From the NCBI GenBank assembly GCA_051439365.1, contig JBFRWC010000481.1, positions 1-23,136 of the forward strand: a DNA stretch of 23,136 nucleotides, in the 5' to 3' direction. The DNA is from JAAHGY01 sp051439365. GTDB lineage: Bacteria > Cyanobacteriota > Cyanobacteriia > CAKZMO01. The translations under genes were made by a program, and so were the position numbers. The notes beneath the pieces were generated by a model. It was not told where the DNA came from. It did no database searches and saw only the letters and a list, made by a program, of their open reading frames with translations. Below, piece by piece: positions 1-6,748 of this stretch (position 1 is the stretch's first letter; every line of letters begins with the position of its first letter).

Positions 1-64
1 GGTTCAGCCACCAAAATACGCAAACTAAAATAGTTTTAGCTTATCTTTTTCATTAACAAATCCC

Positions 65-1081
65 TTATATCAATGGATGTTCATTCAACCACTCCCTAAA
101 CTCATCGATGTGGTTGAAGTTGAGCAACGCATCGGTCAACGCTTCCAGGTCATCCAGGGATAAGTGTTGAATGAGGGGGAAGAACTCATCGGGGATGGGA
201 TCAAATTGTCGGGTCATCAGTCTAAGGACAAAAGCACGTTGTTGGGAAATTAAACGCGATCGCTCCTGTTCCACACCCTGTCTAATTCCTTGCTCAAGCC
301 CTCTGGCCAGCCCTCTAGCTTCTGCTTTTTCTTCTGCTTCCTGGATTGCAGTGTTCACAACATTCTGGAAGTCTCGGTAGGCTTTTAGCGCCGCTTGATA
401 CCTATCCTGCTCATCGGGGGGAAATCTAGCAATTTCAGCCACTTCAAACAGCTCATCAAAAATGGGTTCAACTAGGGGTTGCGGTTGCTGGTCCAGCTCT
501 GGCAGATGGCGCAAGAGGTAAATCCATTTATCCTCCTGAGAACGAAGCTGATCAAGAGTCTTCTTGAACTTGGGTAATTCAATGTAGATAAACGCCAGTT
601 TATTGTAGAAACAGTCGCCATCATCATCTTTGAGTTCAACACGATGAATCAATCGGTGTTGTTTTTGCTGTTTCTGCTCCTGGGTCTGTTGATTCATCAC
701 AAAATCTAAAACTGACACCGAGTACACAGTGGGTAATTGGTAATCCCAGTCTCCTCTGGTGGACTGTTCTTGAATGGGGAAGGTGGCGTAGAAAAGACTT
801 CTATCTTTGTAAAAGGCTTTTGGGGTACGCTGCATTTCAACGATGAATTGTTCGCCGTTAGCCCCTTCACAAAACACATCAAAAATGGCGCGACGGTCTA
901 GGGGAGTCAGGCCCAAATTCTCATTATTCTTGAACGAAAGATCCTGAATGTGGTGATGATCGGGCAGGAGGGTGTTTAAAAAGTCAATGGTGAATTGCTT
1001 ATTGGCTTCAGTGCCAAAGACGCGCTTGAAGCCAAAATCAGTCAGAAGACTGATGTATCGTTCGTTGAAGCGAAAGACCAT
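65..1081 (-). CDS. Rpn family recombination-promoting nuclease / putative transposase with C-terminal DUF4351
   Basis: The 338-aa protein opens with the family's usual 'LLTDFGFKRVFGTEANKQ' segment. The PD-(D/E)XK nuclease core follows, with Asp68 in 'RRAIFDVF' and Glu82-x-Gln84 in 'FIVEMQR'. Residues about 240-275 are a charged Glu/Arg/Gln-rich helix with repeated GL(A/E)xG(I/L)xxG turns. The last 60 or so residues ('LRLMTRQFDPIPDEFFPLI', 'LEALTDALLNF') look like DUF4351. Known for the family: Rpn proteins are DNA endonucleases that stimulate RecA-independent recombination in E. coli. They were once annotated as transposases because they are multicopy and mobile-like, and cyanobacteria often carry many. 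The length is full for the family and the frame is intact. No terminal inverted repeats were seen beside the gene, so it reads as a stand-alone nuclease gene, not an insertion sequence. It is divergent from the lexA-like gene. The cellular role is unknown. Confidence 0.85.
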   Translation of the reverse strand: MVFRFNERYISLLTDFGFKRVFGTEANKQFTIDFLNTLLPDHHHIQDLSFKNNENLGLTPLDRRAIFDVFCEGANGEQFIVEMQRTPKAFYKDRSLFYATFPIQEQSTRGDWDYQLPTVYSVSVLDFVMNQQTQEQKQQKQHRLIHRVELKDDDGDCFYNKLAFIYIELPKFKKTLDQLRSQEDKWIYLLRHLPELDQQPQPLVEPIFDELFEVAEIARFPPDEQDRYQAALKAYRDFQNVVNTAIQEAEEKAEARGLARGLEQGIRQGVEQERSRLISQQRAFVLRLMTRQFDPIPDEFFPLIQHLSLDDLEALTDALLNFNHIDEFREWLNEHPLI

Positions 1082-1186
1082 AGGCTATCTCTGTACACAA
1101 GAGTCGCTTTATTGTAGTCCATTTCTGAGGGCTAGATGCCTGTAATGGATTCTTGAGGGGCGATCGCGTCTCCGAATCTGCCCGGT

Positions 1187-1210
1187 AGTATAGTACGATA
1201 GCACCATACT
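1187..1210. promoter_or_regulatory. Candidate LexA operator (24-bp imperfect palindrome)
   Basis: Arms AGTATAGTAC and GCACCATACT flank a central GATA. The second arm's reverse complement matches the first at 8 of 10 positions, and both the inner and outer arms share the centre at 1198.5. The inner part (1192-1205) fits the cyanobacterial LexA box RGTACNNNDGTWCB with one mismatch. It ends 16 bp before the lexA-like start codon, where an autoregulatory operator would be expected. The consensus is established knowledge; the assignment is inference. Confidence 0.5.
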
Positions 1211-1226
1211 CTATGGGTTCACGATT

Positions 1227-1856
1227 ATGTCTAAGCCCCGTATTTCACCTGAACAGTTGTTTGCCTGGATCGAAACGTATATCAATCATCACCAATATGC
1301 ACCATCGGTGCGAGAAATGGCGAAAGCCTTGGGGTACCGCTCTCCCTCGTCTATGCAGCGTCAGTTAGATACTTTGAGGGAGTGGGGCTGGCTTGATTGG
1401 ACTCCGAGGAAGGCGCGATCGTACCAAATTCTCAGGCCGACTCAAGTCACTTCCATCAAAGGTGTGATTTCAGCCCACAGTTTGATGGAAGTGTTTCCCG
1501 ATGATGTGGTAGATGAATCGTTTGATTTATTCAAGCTACTGAAACACTCCAAGTGGTCCCGATACGAGATTTCCCAGTTTTTTGCGTTACGGGTGCGGGG
1601 CGACAGCATGATGGGGGCAATGATTGCCGATCAAGATGTGGTGATTTTAACGCTGCCGCACGATGCCAAGCGGGTTAAAAATGGCACCATTGTGGCGGCA
1701 CGGGTGGAGGATAAAACCACACTCAAGTACTATCACATGGCCGATGGGGTGGTGACGCTGAAACCTGCCAATCCCGATTATCATCCGATGTCAGTGGCGG
1801 CGACGCGGGTGGAGATTCAGGGGGTGTATGTCGGGGTGTTGCGAGGGCTAGTTTGA
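1227..1856 (+). CDS. lexA: LexA-family transcriptional repressor (S24 peptidase fold), scissile Ala-Gly replaced by Ala-His
   Basis: The 209-aa protein has a winged-helix DNA-binding domain at residues 1-70 ('YAPSVREMAKALGYRSPSSM' carries the HTH) and a C-terminal S24 peptidase-like domain. It aligns well with cyanobacterial LexA ('KNGTIVAARV', 'VTLKPANPDYHPM'). The catalytic dyad is present: Ser127 in 'RGDSMMG' and Lys167 in 'DKTTLKYYH'. The segment matching the self-cleavage loop reads 'GVISAHSLMEVF', so the expected Ala-Gly bond is Ala83-His84 (nt 1473-1478). In E. coli, RecA-stimulated cleavage of the Ala84-Gly85 bond induces the SOS response. In some cyanobacteria LexA instead regulates carbon, redox or hydrogenase genes. 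Cleavage in this protein is therefore doubtful, and it may act as a non-SOS regulator. The palindrome just upstream suggests autoregulation. Family assignment is confident; physiological role is not. Confidence 0.88.
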   Translation: MSKPRISPEQLFAWIETYINHHQYAPSVREMAKALGYRSPSSMQRQLDTLREWGWLDWTPRKARSYQILRPTQVTSIKGVISAHSLMEVFPDDVVDESFDLFKLLKHSKWSRYEISQFFALRVRGDSMMGAMIADQDVVILTLPHDAKRVKNGTIVAARVEDKTTLKYYHMADGVVTLKPANPDYHPMSVAATRVEIQGVYVGVLRGLV

Positions 1857-1869
1857 ATGCAGCGAATTT

Positions 1870-1886
1870 GAACGAGAGTATCGTTC
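1870..1886 (+). terminator. Small hairpin after the lexA-like gene
   Basis: GAACGA and TCGTTC form a perfect 6-bp stem around GAGTA, 13 bp after the lexA stop codon. There is no T-run, so this may be a 3'-end structure and not a proven terminator. The rest of the gap to 2029 contains only a HIP1 site (GGCGATCGCC). Confidence 0.3.
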
Positions 1887-2029
1887 CGTTGCATTGTTGG
1901 GACTCTAGGGATTCTCCCAGTTTACGATAGGATGATTGGCGATGAGGCGCGAAGACTGTGGGGTGGCGATCGCCCCTACTGAGAAACGACTCGTTCCATA
2001 TCTGATGTGACGAAATGTAGAGAATACCT

Positions 2030-2779
2030 ATGACGATTCATTCCACGCTGGAAGCGGCCTTCGCTGAGAAGCGGGCGTTGAAAATTATCAGTGGGCTGAC
2101 CAACTTTGACCAAGAGCATGTGGCGGCGGTGGTCCGTGCGGCAGAGTTGGGTGGGGCCACGTTTGTGGATATTGCAGCGGCGGCGGAGTTGGTGAGTGCG
2201 ATTCGTCCACTGACCCATTTGCCCATTTGTGTGTCAGCGGTGGACCCAGAACAGTTTGTGCTGGCGGTGGCTGCCGGGGCTGATTTGATTGAAATTGGCA
2301 ATTTTGATGCGTTTTATGCCCAAGGGCGACGGTTTGAGGCGGCTGAGGTGTTGGCCCTGACCCAACAGACGCGATCGCTCCTCCCTCATATCACCTTGTC
2401 TGTCACCGTTCCCCATATCTTGGAACTGGATCAGCAGGCCCACCTGGCTGAACAACTGGTGGCCGCAGGGGCGGATATTATCCAAACCGAAGGGGGCACC
2501 AGTAGCCAGCCCTCCCATGCCGGGGCATTAGGCTTGATTGAAAAAGCCACACCGACTTTGGCGGCAGCCTATGAAATTTCCCGCGTGGTCGATGTGCCCG
2601 TGCTGTGTGCTTCTGGGTTGTCCAGTGTGACCGCACCGATGGCGATCGCGGCTGGGGCATCGGGCATTGGGGTTGGATCAGCGGTGAATAAGTTGAACAG
2701 TGAAGTCGCGATGACCGCAGCAGTACGCCAGTTGGCCGATGCATTAGCGGCTCCAGCGATGACGGCTTCTCAGCGGTAA
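2030..2779 (+). CDS. ycf23: Ycf23 / DUF561 TIM-barrel protein
   Basis: The 249-aa protein shows a TIM-barrel strand pattern: 'LKIISGLTNF', 'ATFVDIAAAAEL', 'LPICVSAVDP', 'ADLIEIGNFDA', 'ITLSVTVPH', 'ADIIQTEGG', 'VPVLCASGLSS' and 'ASGIGVGSAVNKL'. The late Gly-rich strands resemble phosphate-binding loops of barrel enzymes. This is the Ycf23/DUF561 family, conserved in cyanobacteria and in plastid genomes of red and related algae. Its biochemical reaction is not established; binding of a phosphorylated ligand is my inference from the fold. The start has no strong Shine-Dalgarno sequence, but the N-terminus matches the family start. The length is normal. A strong inverted repeat follows the stop codon. 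No operon partner is evident. Confidence 0.85.
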   Translation: MTIHSTLEAAFAEKRALKIISGLTNFDQEHVAAVVRAAELGGATFVDIAAAAELVSAIRPLTHLPICVSAVDPEQFVLAVAAGADLIEIGNFDAFYAQGRRFEAAEVLALTQQTRSLLPHITLSVTVPHILELDQQAHLAEQLVAAGADIIQTEGGTSSQPSHAGALGLIEKATPTLAAAYEISRVVDVPVLCASGLSSVTAPMAIAAGASGIGVGSAVNKLNSEVAMTAAVRQLADALAAPAMTASQR

Positions 2780-2796
2780 ACCCTTGACAGTCTGTT

Positions 2797-2860
2797 GGAG
2801 AGGCGACCCTATTGCGATCGCCTCTCCCATTGAGATCCTTTATGCTGGCGTCGCCTCTCC
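2797..2860 (+). terminator. Hairpin downstream of ycf23 with a duplicated 3' arm
   Basis: GGAGAGGCGA (2797-2806) pairs perfectly over 10 bp with TCGCCTCTCC (2818-2827), leaving an 11-nt loop. An identical second copy of the 3' arm lies at 2851-2860, so one 5' arm could pair with either. No T-run follows the first hairpin. It lies between the ends of ycf23 and the convergent OmpA-like gene and may act as a 3'-end structure for either. Confidence 0.5.
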
Positions 2861-2906
2861 TCCCGCTAGTGGCAGGGTTAGCCCCTAAAATCCGTAAGGT
2901 TAGCGA

Positions 2907-3365
2907 CTAGTTGAGTTCAAACAAGACAGTTTGGTAACGCCATTGAGGATGACTAGGGGTAACACCAGGAGGAGGGGCCACGGGGCTGCTGATCGATAGG
3001 CGGCGCAGATCGATGCCTTGCTCTTCCAGAGCCACTTGCACCGATTGGGCACGGGCGTAGGCAAGAGCTTTCGGATCATCGATTTCGTCTGGGTGGGCAT
3101 AACCCGCGATCTGAAGAGTCACGGTTGGGTAGGTTCTCAGCCAAGTCGCGATCGGGGTGAGCTTATCCTCAAAGTCTTCGGGACGAATTTGACTGGAATC
3201 GGGTTCAAAATAGAGACGGGTAGTAATGGTCGCTGGATCGGCAACCAGGTTATTGTCCACCTGGTTGATGCCAAGAATCTGCTGAATGCTGGCGGCGATC
3301 GCCAACCCTAACCCTCGTAAGATCCCAATGGAAAACCAATGGAAAAAAACAACAGAAAGCCCCAT
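2907..3365 (-). CDS. Small OmpA-family (peptidoglycan-binding) envelope protein
   Basis: From the ATG at 3365 this is 152 aa. One hydrophobic segment (residues about 3-30, 'GILRGLGLAIAASIQQILG') is a likely signal or membrane anchor. A C-terminal OmpA/MotB-like domain covers residues about 45-150: 'TTRLYFEPDSSQI', 'VTLQIAGYAHPDEIDD', 'ALAYARAQSVQVALEEQGID'. Asp97 and Arg105 fall near the positions that bind diaminopimelate in the OmpA family, although the usual 'NxxLSxxRA' is altered to 'DPKALAYARA'. The domain is short. The likely role is anchoring or sensing at the cell wall from the cytoplasmic membrane. The frame stays open upstream to 3614, but that part would overlap ispH and looks non-coding, so I start at 3365. 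No clear ribosome site is visible. It is divergent from ispH by 75 bp and convergent with ycf23. Confidence 0.65.
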   Translation of the reverse strand: MGLSVVFFHWFSIGILRGLGLAIAASIQQILGINQVDNNLVADPATITTRLYFEPDSSQIRPEDFEDKLTPIATWLRTYPTVTLQIAGYAHPDEIDDPKALAYARAQSVQVALEEQGIDLRRLSISSPVAPPPGVTPSHPQWRYQTVLFELN

Positions 3366-3440
3366 CAGTTCAAGCTGGTCTGGTAGTCTAAAGAAAAACA
3401 GTGAGAATGAACGGGTATAGGAGCACGGGCAACTAAAGAT

Positions 3441-4670
3441 ATGGATACAAAAGCATTTAAGCGATCGCTCAATCACTCCGATAACTACTACCGCAACGGC
3501 TTCGGCCACAAAGACGAAGTATCGGGCATGATGGATACTGAATACCAGAGCAATCTGATTCAGATTATCCGCGACAACAATTATGCTCTCACCCGTGGTC
3601 CTGTCACCATTCACCTAGCCGAATCATTTGGATTTTGCTGGGGGGTAGAGCGGGCGGTGGCAATGGCCTATGAAACTCGCAAACAGTTCCCCACCGAAAA
3701 GATCTGGATTACCAATGAAATTATCCATAATCCATCGGTGAACCAACGGCTCAAAGAGATGAACGTGGAATTTGTCCAGGTTCATCAGGGCCAAAAGGAT
3801 TTCTCTGGGGTGCAGCAAGGAGATGTGGTCATTCTCCCTGCCTTTGGAGCCAGTGTTCAGGAAATGATGCTGTTGAATGACCGGGGTTGTACGATTGTTG
3901 ACACGACTTGTCCCTGGGTCTCCAAAGTTTGGAACTCAGTGGAAAAGCACAAGAAAAAGCAACATACCTCCATCATCCACGGTAAGTATAAGCATGAGGA
4001 AACCGTGGCCACCAGTTCATTTGCGGGAACTTATCTGGTGGTTCTTAACATGGCCGAAGCCCAGTATGTGTGTGACTACGTTTTGCACGGGGGCGATCGC
4101 GATGAGTTCATGGCCAAGTTCCGCCATGCCCATTCCGACGGGTTTGATCCCGACCAGGATTTGATTAAGTTAGGGGTCGCCAACCAAACGACCATGCTCA
4201 AAGGGGAAACCGAAGCCATTGGCAAACTGTTTGAGCGCACCATGATGCAAAAATACGGCACTGAGACCCTCAACGACCATTTCATGAGTTTCAACACCAT
4301 TTGTGATGCCACCCAAGAGCGCCAAGATGCCATGTATGATCTGGTGCGGAAGGATTTGGATCTGATGGTAGTGATTGGTGGCTACAATTCATCTAACACC
4401 ACCCACCTGCAAGAAATCGCCGTAGAATACAACATTCCCTCCTTCCACATTGATAGTGCCGATTGCATCGGGCCGGGGAACCAAATTGCCCACAAACCCC
4501 TCGACAAACCAGTGGAGACGCAGGATCAGTGGTTGTCAGACGGCGATATTGTGGTGGGAGTGACTTCAGGCGCATCCACCCCTGATAAAGTGGTATCCGA
4601 GGCGATAGAGAAAATTTTTGCCCTCAAGTGCCCTGGAAGTGAGGCTAGGGTTGAGAAGGTTTTAGCGTAG
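3441..4670 (+). CDS. ispH: 4-hydroxy-3-methylbut-2-enyl diphosphate reductase (IspH/LytB)
   Basis: This is the last enzyme of the MEP isoprenoid pathway. It reduces HMBPP to IPP and DMAPP with a [4Fe-4S] cluster, in cyanobacteria typically with ferredoxin as electron donor. The three cluster cysteines are Cys66 ('FGFCWGVERAV'), Cys157 ('VDTTCPWVSKVW') and Cys288 ('FNTICDATQERQ'). Other conserved blocks are 'NEIIHNPSVNQRL' and 'VVIGGYNSSNTTHL', the latter followed by 'VVGVTSGASTPD'. At 409 aa it is the long cyanobacterial/plant form with an N-terminal extension ('MDTKAFKRSLNHSDNYYRNG') known from cyanobacterial homologues; E. coli IspH is about 316 aa. That extension supports the start at 3441. 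The 148-aa gene follows after 17 bp on the same strand, so the two are probably co-transcribed. Confidence 0.97.
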   Translation: MDTKAFKRSLNHSDNYYRNGFGHKDEVSGMMDTEYQSNLIQIIRDNNYALTRGPVTIHLAESFGFCWGVERAVAMAYETRKQFPTEKIWITNEIIHNPSVNQRLKEMNVEFVQVHQGQKDFSGVQQGDVVILPAFGASVQEMMLLNDRGCTIVDTTCPWVSKVWNSVEKHKKKQHTSIIHGKYKHEETVATSSFAGTYLVVLNMAEAQYVCDYVLHGGDRDEFMAKFRHAHSDGFDPDQDLIKLGVANQTTMLKGETEAIGKLFERTMMQKYGTETLNDHFMSFNTICDATQERQDAMYDLVRKDLDLMVVIGGYNSSNTTHLQEIAVEYNIPSFHIDSADCIGPGNQIAHKPLDKPVETQDQWLSDGDIVVGVTSGASTPDKVVSEAIEKIFALKCPGSEARVEKVLA

Positions 4671-4687
4671 TAGATCGCTGTGGAGTT

Positions 4688-5134
4688 ATGGTCCGGATGG
4701 ACGTAAATCGTCTCCTTGAAAAAATGCAAGAGGGGCAGTTGATGATAGTGGATCGTCGTCGTCGCAACGGCCTCATCTTGTACAAAAAATATCACGCTGA
4801 GTTTGCTGGGCCAGGGGCAGCAGTCGGGGGCGATGTTGATTTGGATTGCCAAGAGGTTCTGCCTGTGGGGAATCTGTTGCTGCTAGAACCCGCTAACCAT
4901 GAGGAGCGCCAGGAAGCCTATAAAATCCGGCTCCAGTGGATTCGGCTGACCCATCAATTTACTGAAAATAAGGTACCGATCAAGCGGGCGCAGATTGTAT
5001 TGAAGCAGTTTGAGTCTTATTTTGATCAAGACACGATTACGCGCATTCCCGATGAGGTGTTTGCGTCACTGGTAGGCGTTTTGCCCTACAGTGTGACCAA
5101 TGCTCGGCGATCGCGCCGCAAACGGAAAAAGTGA
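4688..5134 (+). CDS. Conserved-looking hypothetical protein, basic C-terminus, downstream of ispH
   Basis: I do not recognise this family. The 148-aa product has no signal peptide or membrane segment. It is rich in charged residues: an N-terminal 'MDVNRLLEKMQEGQLMIVDRRRRNG', a middle 'NHEERQEAYKIRLQWIRLTHQF', and a strongly basic tail 'NARRSRRKRKK' that could contact nucleic acid. The segment 'IVLKQFESYFDQDTITRIPDEVF' reads as a helical pair. GGAG lies only 2 bp before the ATG at 4688. A second in-frame ATG at 4697 would have 11 bp spacing, so the start is uncertain by three codons. It lies 17 bp after ispH, and its stop is 6 bp from the stop of the convergent dacB-like gene. Clean codon use and the tight operon spacing support a real gene. 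Function unknown. Confidence 0.7.
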   Translation: MVRMDVNRLLEKMQEGQLMIVDRRRRNGLILYKKYHAEFAGPGAAVGGDVDLDCQEVLPVGNLLLLEPANHEERQEAYKIRLQWIRLTHQFTENKVPIKRAQIVLKQFESYFDQDTITRIPDEVFASLVGVLPYSVTNARRSRRKRKK

Positions 5135-5140
5135 GTGGAA

Positions 5141-6658
5141 TTAGGGATTGCCACAGGGTTGGAGTTGGGCGATCGCTAGCACCATGTCATCAATGGCTTG
5201 GCGATTCACCCGCCCGCTCTGAGGCGAGTAGTTGACGATAATGCTAAACACCAGCGGCTCGTAGTTGGGTGGTTCCAGATACCCTGACAATGAAGCCACC
5301 CCCGTCAACCCCCCGGATTTTCCCCACAGGTGTCCGGCGACCGGGGTATTTTGGAAGCGCGATCGCAGCGTCCCTGTAGTGGCGGCGATCGCCAACGAAT
5401 CCCGATACACCGCCGCAGATGGATGATGGGCCATTGCCTGTAGGGTTTGCACCAACGTAGTTGGGCTAACCCAATTGCGCCGAGAAAGACCTGACCCGTC
5501 CGCAATTTGATACCCGGCTGAATCGACTCCCAACGGGCTCAGAATCCGTTCAAGTTGGGCAAGACTATCCGCCAAGGTTGACTCCCTAGACGCTGAATTA
5601 AGATGGAGGGGACGAATGGCCCCTAACTGCCGTAGCAAAGATTCTGTGGCCAAGTTATCACTGTCTTGGTTGGCCCACTGGAGCCATTGGGGCAGAAGGG
5701 GAGAGGGCAGAGAGGCGATCGCCGCTGTCGTCTGTGAAAAAGTGGACGGAGCGGTAGGGCGATCGCTCACGGTTTCCACTGTGGCTATGGTAATGCCCAC
5801 TTGGCCCAAGGCTTGGCGCAACTGCCGCCCAAAATGGGCTGTGGGGTCAGGAATGGCGATCGCTGAGACATCTCGATTGGCCCCCAACCGCAACTGACCG
5901 TCAATGTACAGAATCGGTCGGCCCAAGTCACGCCCCACCCAGACACGATTCGCCCCTGCTTGTACTGTGGTCGAGCGGTTCACCACTTGCCAGCCCTCTC
6001 CATCGTTGGGGTTGGCCCACTCTAACCGTAGTGGCTGGTCTACCGTCTGGGGATCAAGAAACACCTCAATGGCATTGTGATTCACGATCAAACTGTTGGT
6101 CGGGGCACCGTACCCCGCCTGCACATCTTCCCATTCCCAAGTGGAATTGACCGGATTGCCCTGAAAATAATGGTCGTCTAAGATCAGGCGATTAATGGTT
6201 GTGATACCGCGATCGCGCACCTGCTGGGCCAATGTCAGCAAGCTGGCAGAGGTCAAACTCGGATCACCTTGGCCTACCACCCGCAAGTCAGGCAAGGAGT
6301 TGAGTTGGGTAGCAGAATTAAGGGATGGGGACTCCAGGTAGGCCGAGGTATGGACGCGAAAACTGGGACCCAGATAGGCCAAAGCCGCCGCTGTGGTGAG
6401 CAGTTTGACATTGGAAGCAGGGACAAAATACTGGGTTGCCGCTTGTTCATACAGGGTAATAGCGGGGGCAGTGGGAGATGATGTCAATGGTTGGACCAAG
6501 ATGCCCCACCGTGCCCGTTCAAAGGCAGATTGCTGAGTGATGCCAGTGATGCGATCGCCCAACTCAGCCGGACAAAGCGCGATCGCCCTAGCGCCCATAC
6601 TCGACAACATTGTCATTAACCCAAATGCCACGGCTGGCCACAACCGTCCCCTTCCCAT
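5141..6658 (-). CDS. dacB: D-alanyl-D-alanine carboxypeptidase/endopeptidase (PBP4, peptidase S13)
   Basis: This is a class C penicillin-binding protein that trims or cleaves peptidoglycan stem peptides in the periplasm. I use the ATG at 6658 (505 aa): it is followed at once by a signal peptide ('RLWPAVAFGLMTMLSSMGARA'), with cleavage likely before 'LCPAEL'. Motifs are the nucleophile motif S82-N-V-K85 ('FVPASNVKLL'), the SxN region at 387-395 ('DGSGLSRRN'), and K447-S-G ('WGKSGGLTGVASLSGYL'), which replaces the more common KTG. The S13 insert lies between the first two motifs. The frame stays open back to 6730, but that stretch is C-rich simple-sequence DNA translated as Gly/Trp/Val repeats and is unlikely to be protein. 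The gene is convergent with the ispH operon. Whether it belongs with the DUF3598 gene upstream is unclear, since the simple-sequence tract separates them. Confidence 0.9.
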   Translation of the reverse strand: MGRGRLWPAVAFGLMTMLSSMGARAIALCPAELGDRITGITQQSAFERARWGILVQPLTSSPTAPAITLYEQAATQYFVPASNVKLLTTAAALAYLGPSFRVHTSAYLESPSLNSATQLNSLPDLRVVGQGDPSLTSASLLTLAQQVRDRGITTINRLILDDHYFQGNPVNSTWEWEDVQAGYGAPTNSLIVNHNAIEVFLDPQTVDQPLRLEWANPNDGEGWQVVNRSTTVQAGANRVWVGRDLGRPILYIDGQLRLGANRDVSAIAIPDPTAHFGRQLRQALGQVGITIATVETVSDRPTAPSTFSQTTAAIASLPSPLLPQWLQWANQDSDNLATESLLRQLGAIRPLHLNSASRESTLADSLAQLERILSPLGVDSAGYQIADGSGLSRRNWVSPTTLVQTLQAMAHHPSAAVYRDSLAIAATTGTLRSRFQNTPVAGHLWGKSGGLTGVASLSGYLEPPNYEPLVFSIIVNYSPQSGRVNRQAIDDMVLAIAQLQPCGNP

Positions 6659-6746
6659 CACTCCCAACTCCCCACCCCCCCACTTCCTCAATGCCCCCAC
6701 ACCCCCCCTCCCCACTCCCCACTCCCCCACTCCCCCACTCCCTACC
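6659..6746. repeat. C-rich simple-sequence tract (CCCACTCCC-type repeats)
   Basis: On the plus strand this is built of variants of CCCCACTCC and CCCCCACT, such as 'ccccactccccactccc' near 6711 and 'cccccactcccccactcc' near 6724. It fills the space between the dacB-like and DUF3598 genes. A second tract of the same kind ends the window at 23087-23136. The tract keeps a minus-strand frame open, which artificially lengthens the dacB open frame. Confidence 0.8.
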
Positions 6747-6748
6747 CC

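Noticed and set aside
1..64. Possible gene or element at the left edge
   Set aside because: Short AT-rich non-coding DNA downstream of the Rpn gene; nothing supportable.
65..1081. Rpn gene as an insertion sequence
   Set aside because: No terminal inverted repeats or target-site duplication could be seen on either side, and the family is now known as nucleases, not classical transposases.
3366..3614. Upstream extension of the OmpA-like open frame (83 extra residues)
   Set aside because: It overlaps the ispH coding region, reads as antisense of ispH with low-complexity Phe/Cys/Val content, and the hydrophobic anchor expected at the N-terminus starts right after the ATG at 3365.
6659..6730. 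N-terminal extension of dacB (Gly/Trp/Val-rich)
   Set aside because: It is a translation of the C-rich simple-sequence tract; the signal peptide begins just after the ATG at 6658.
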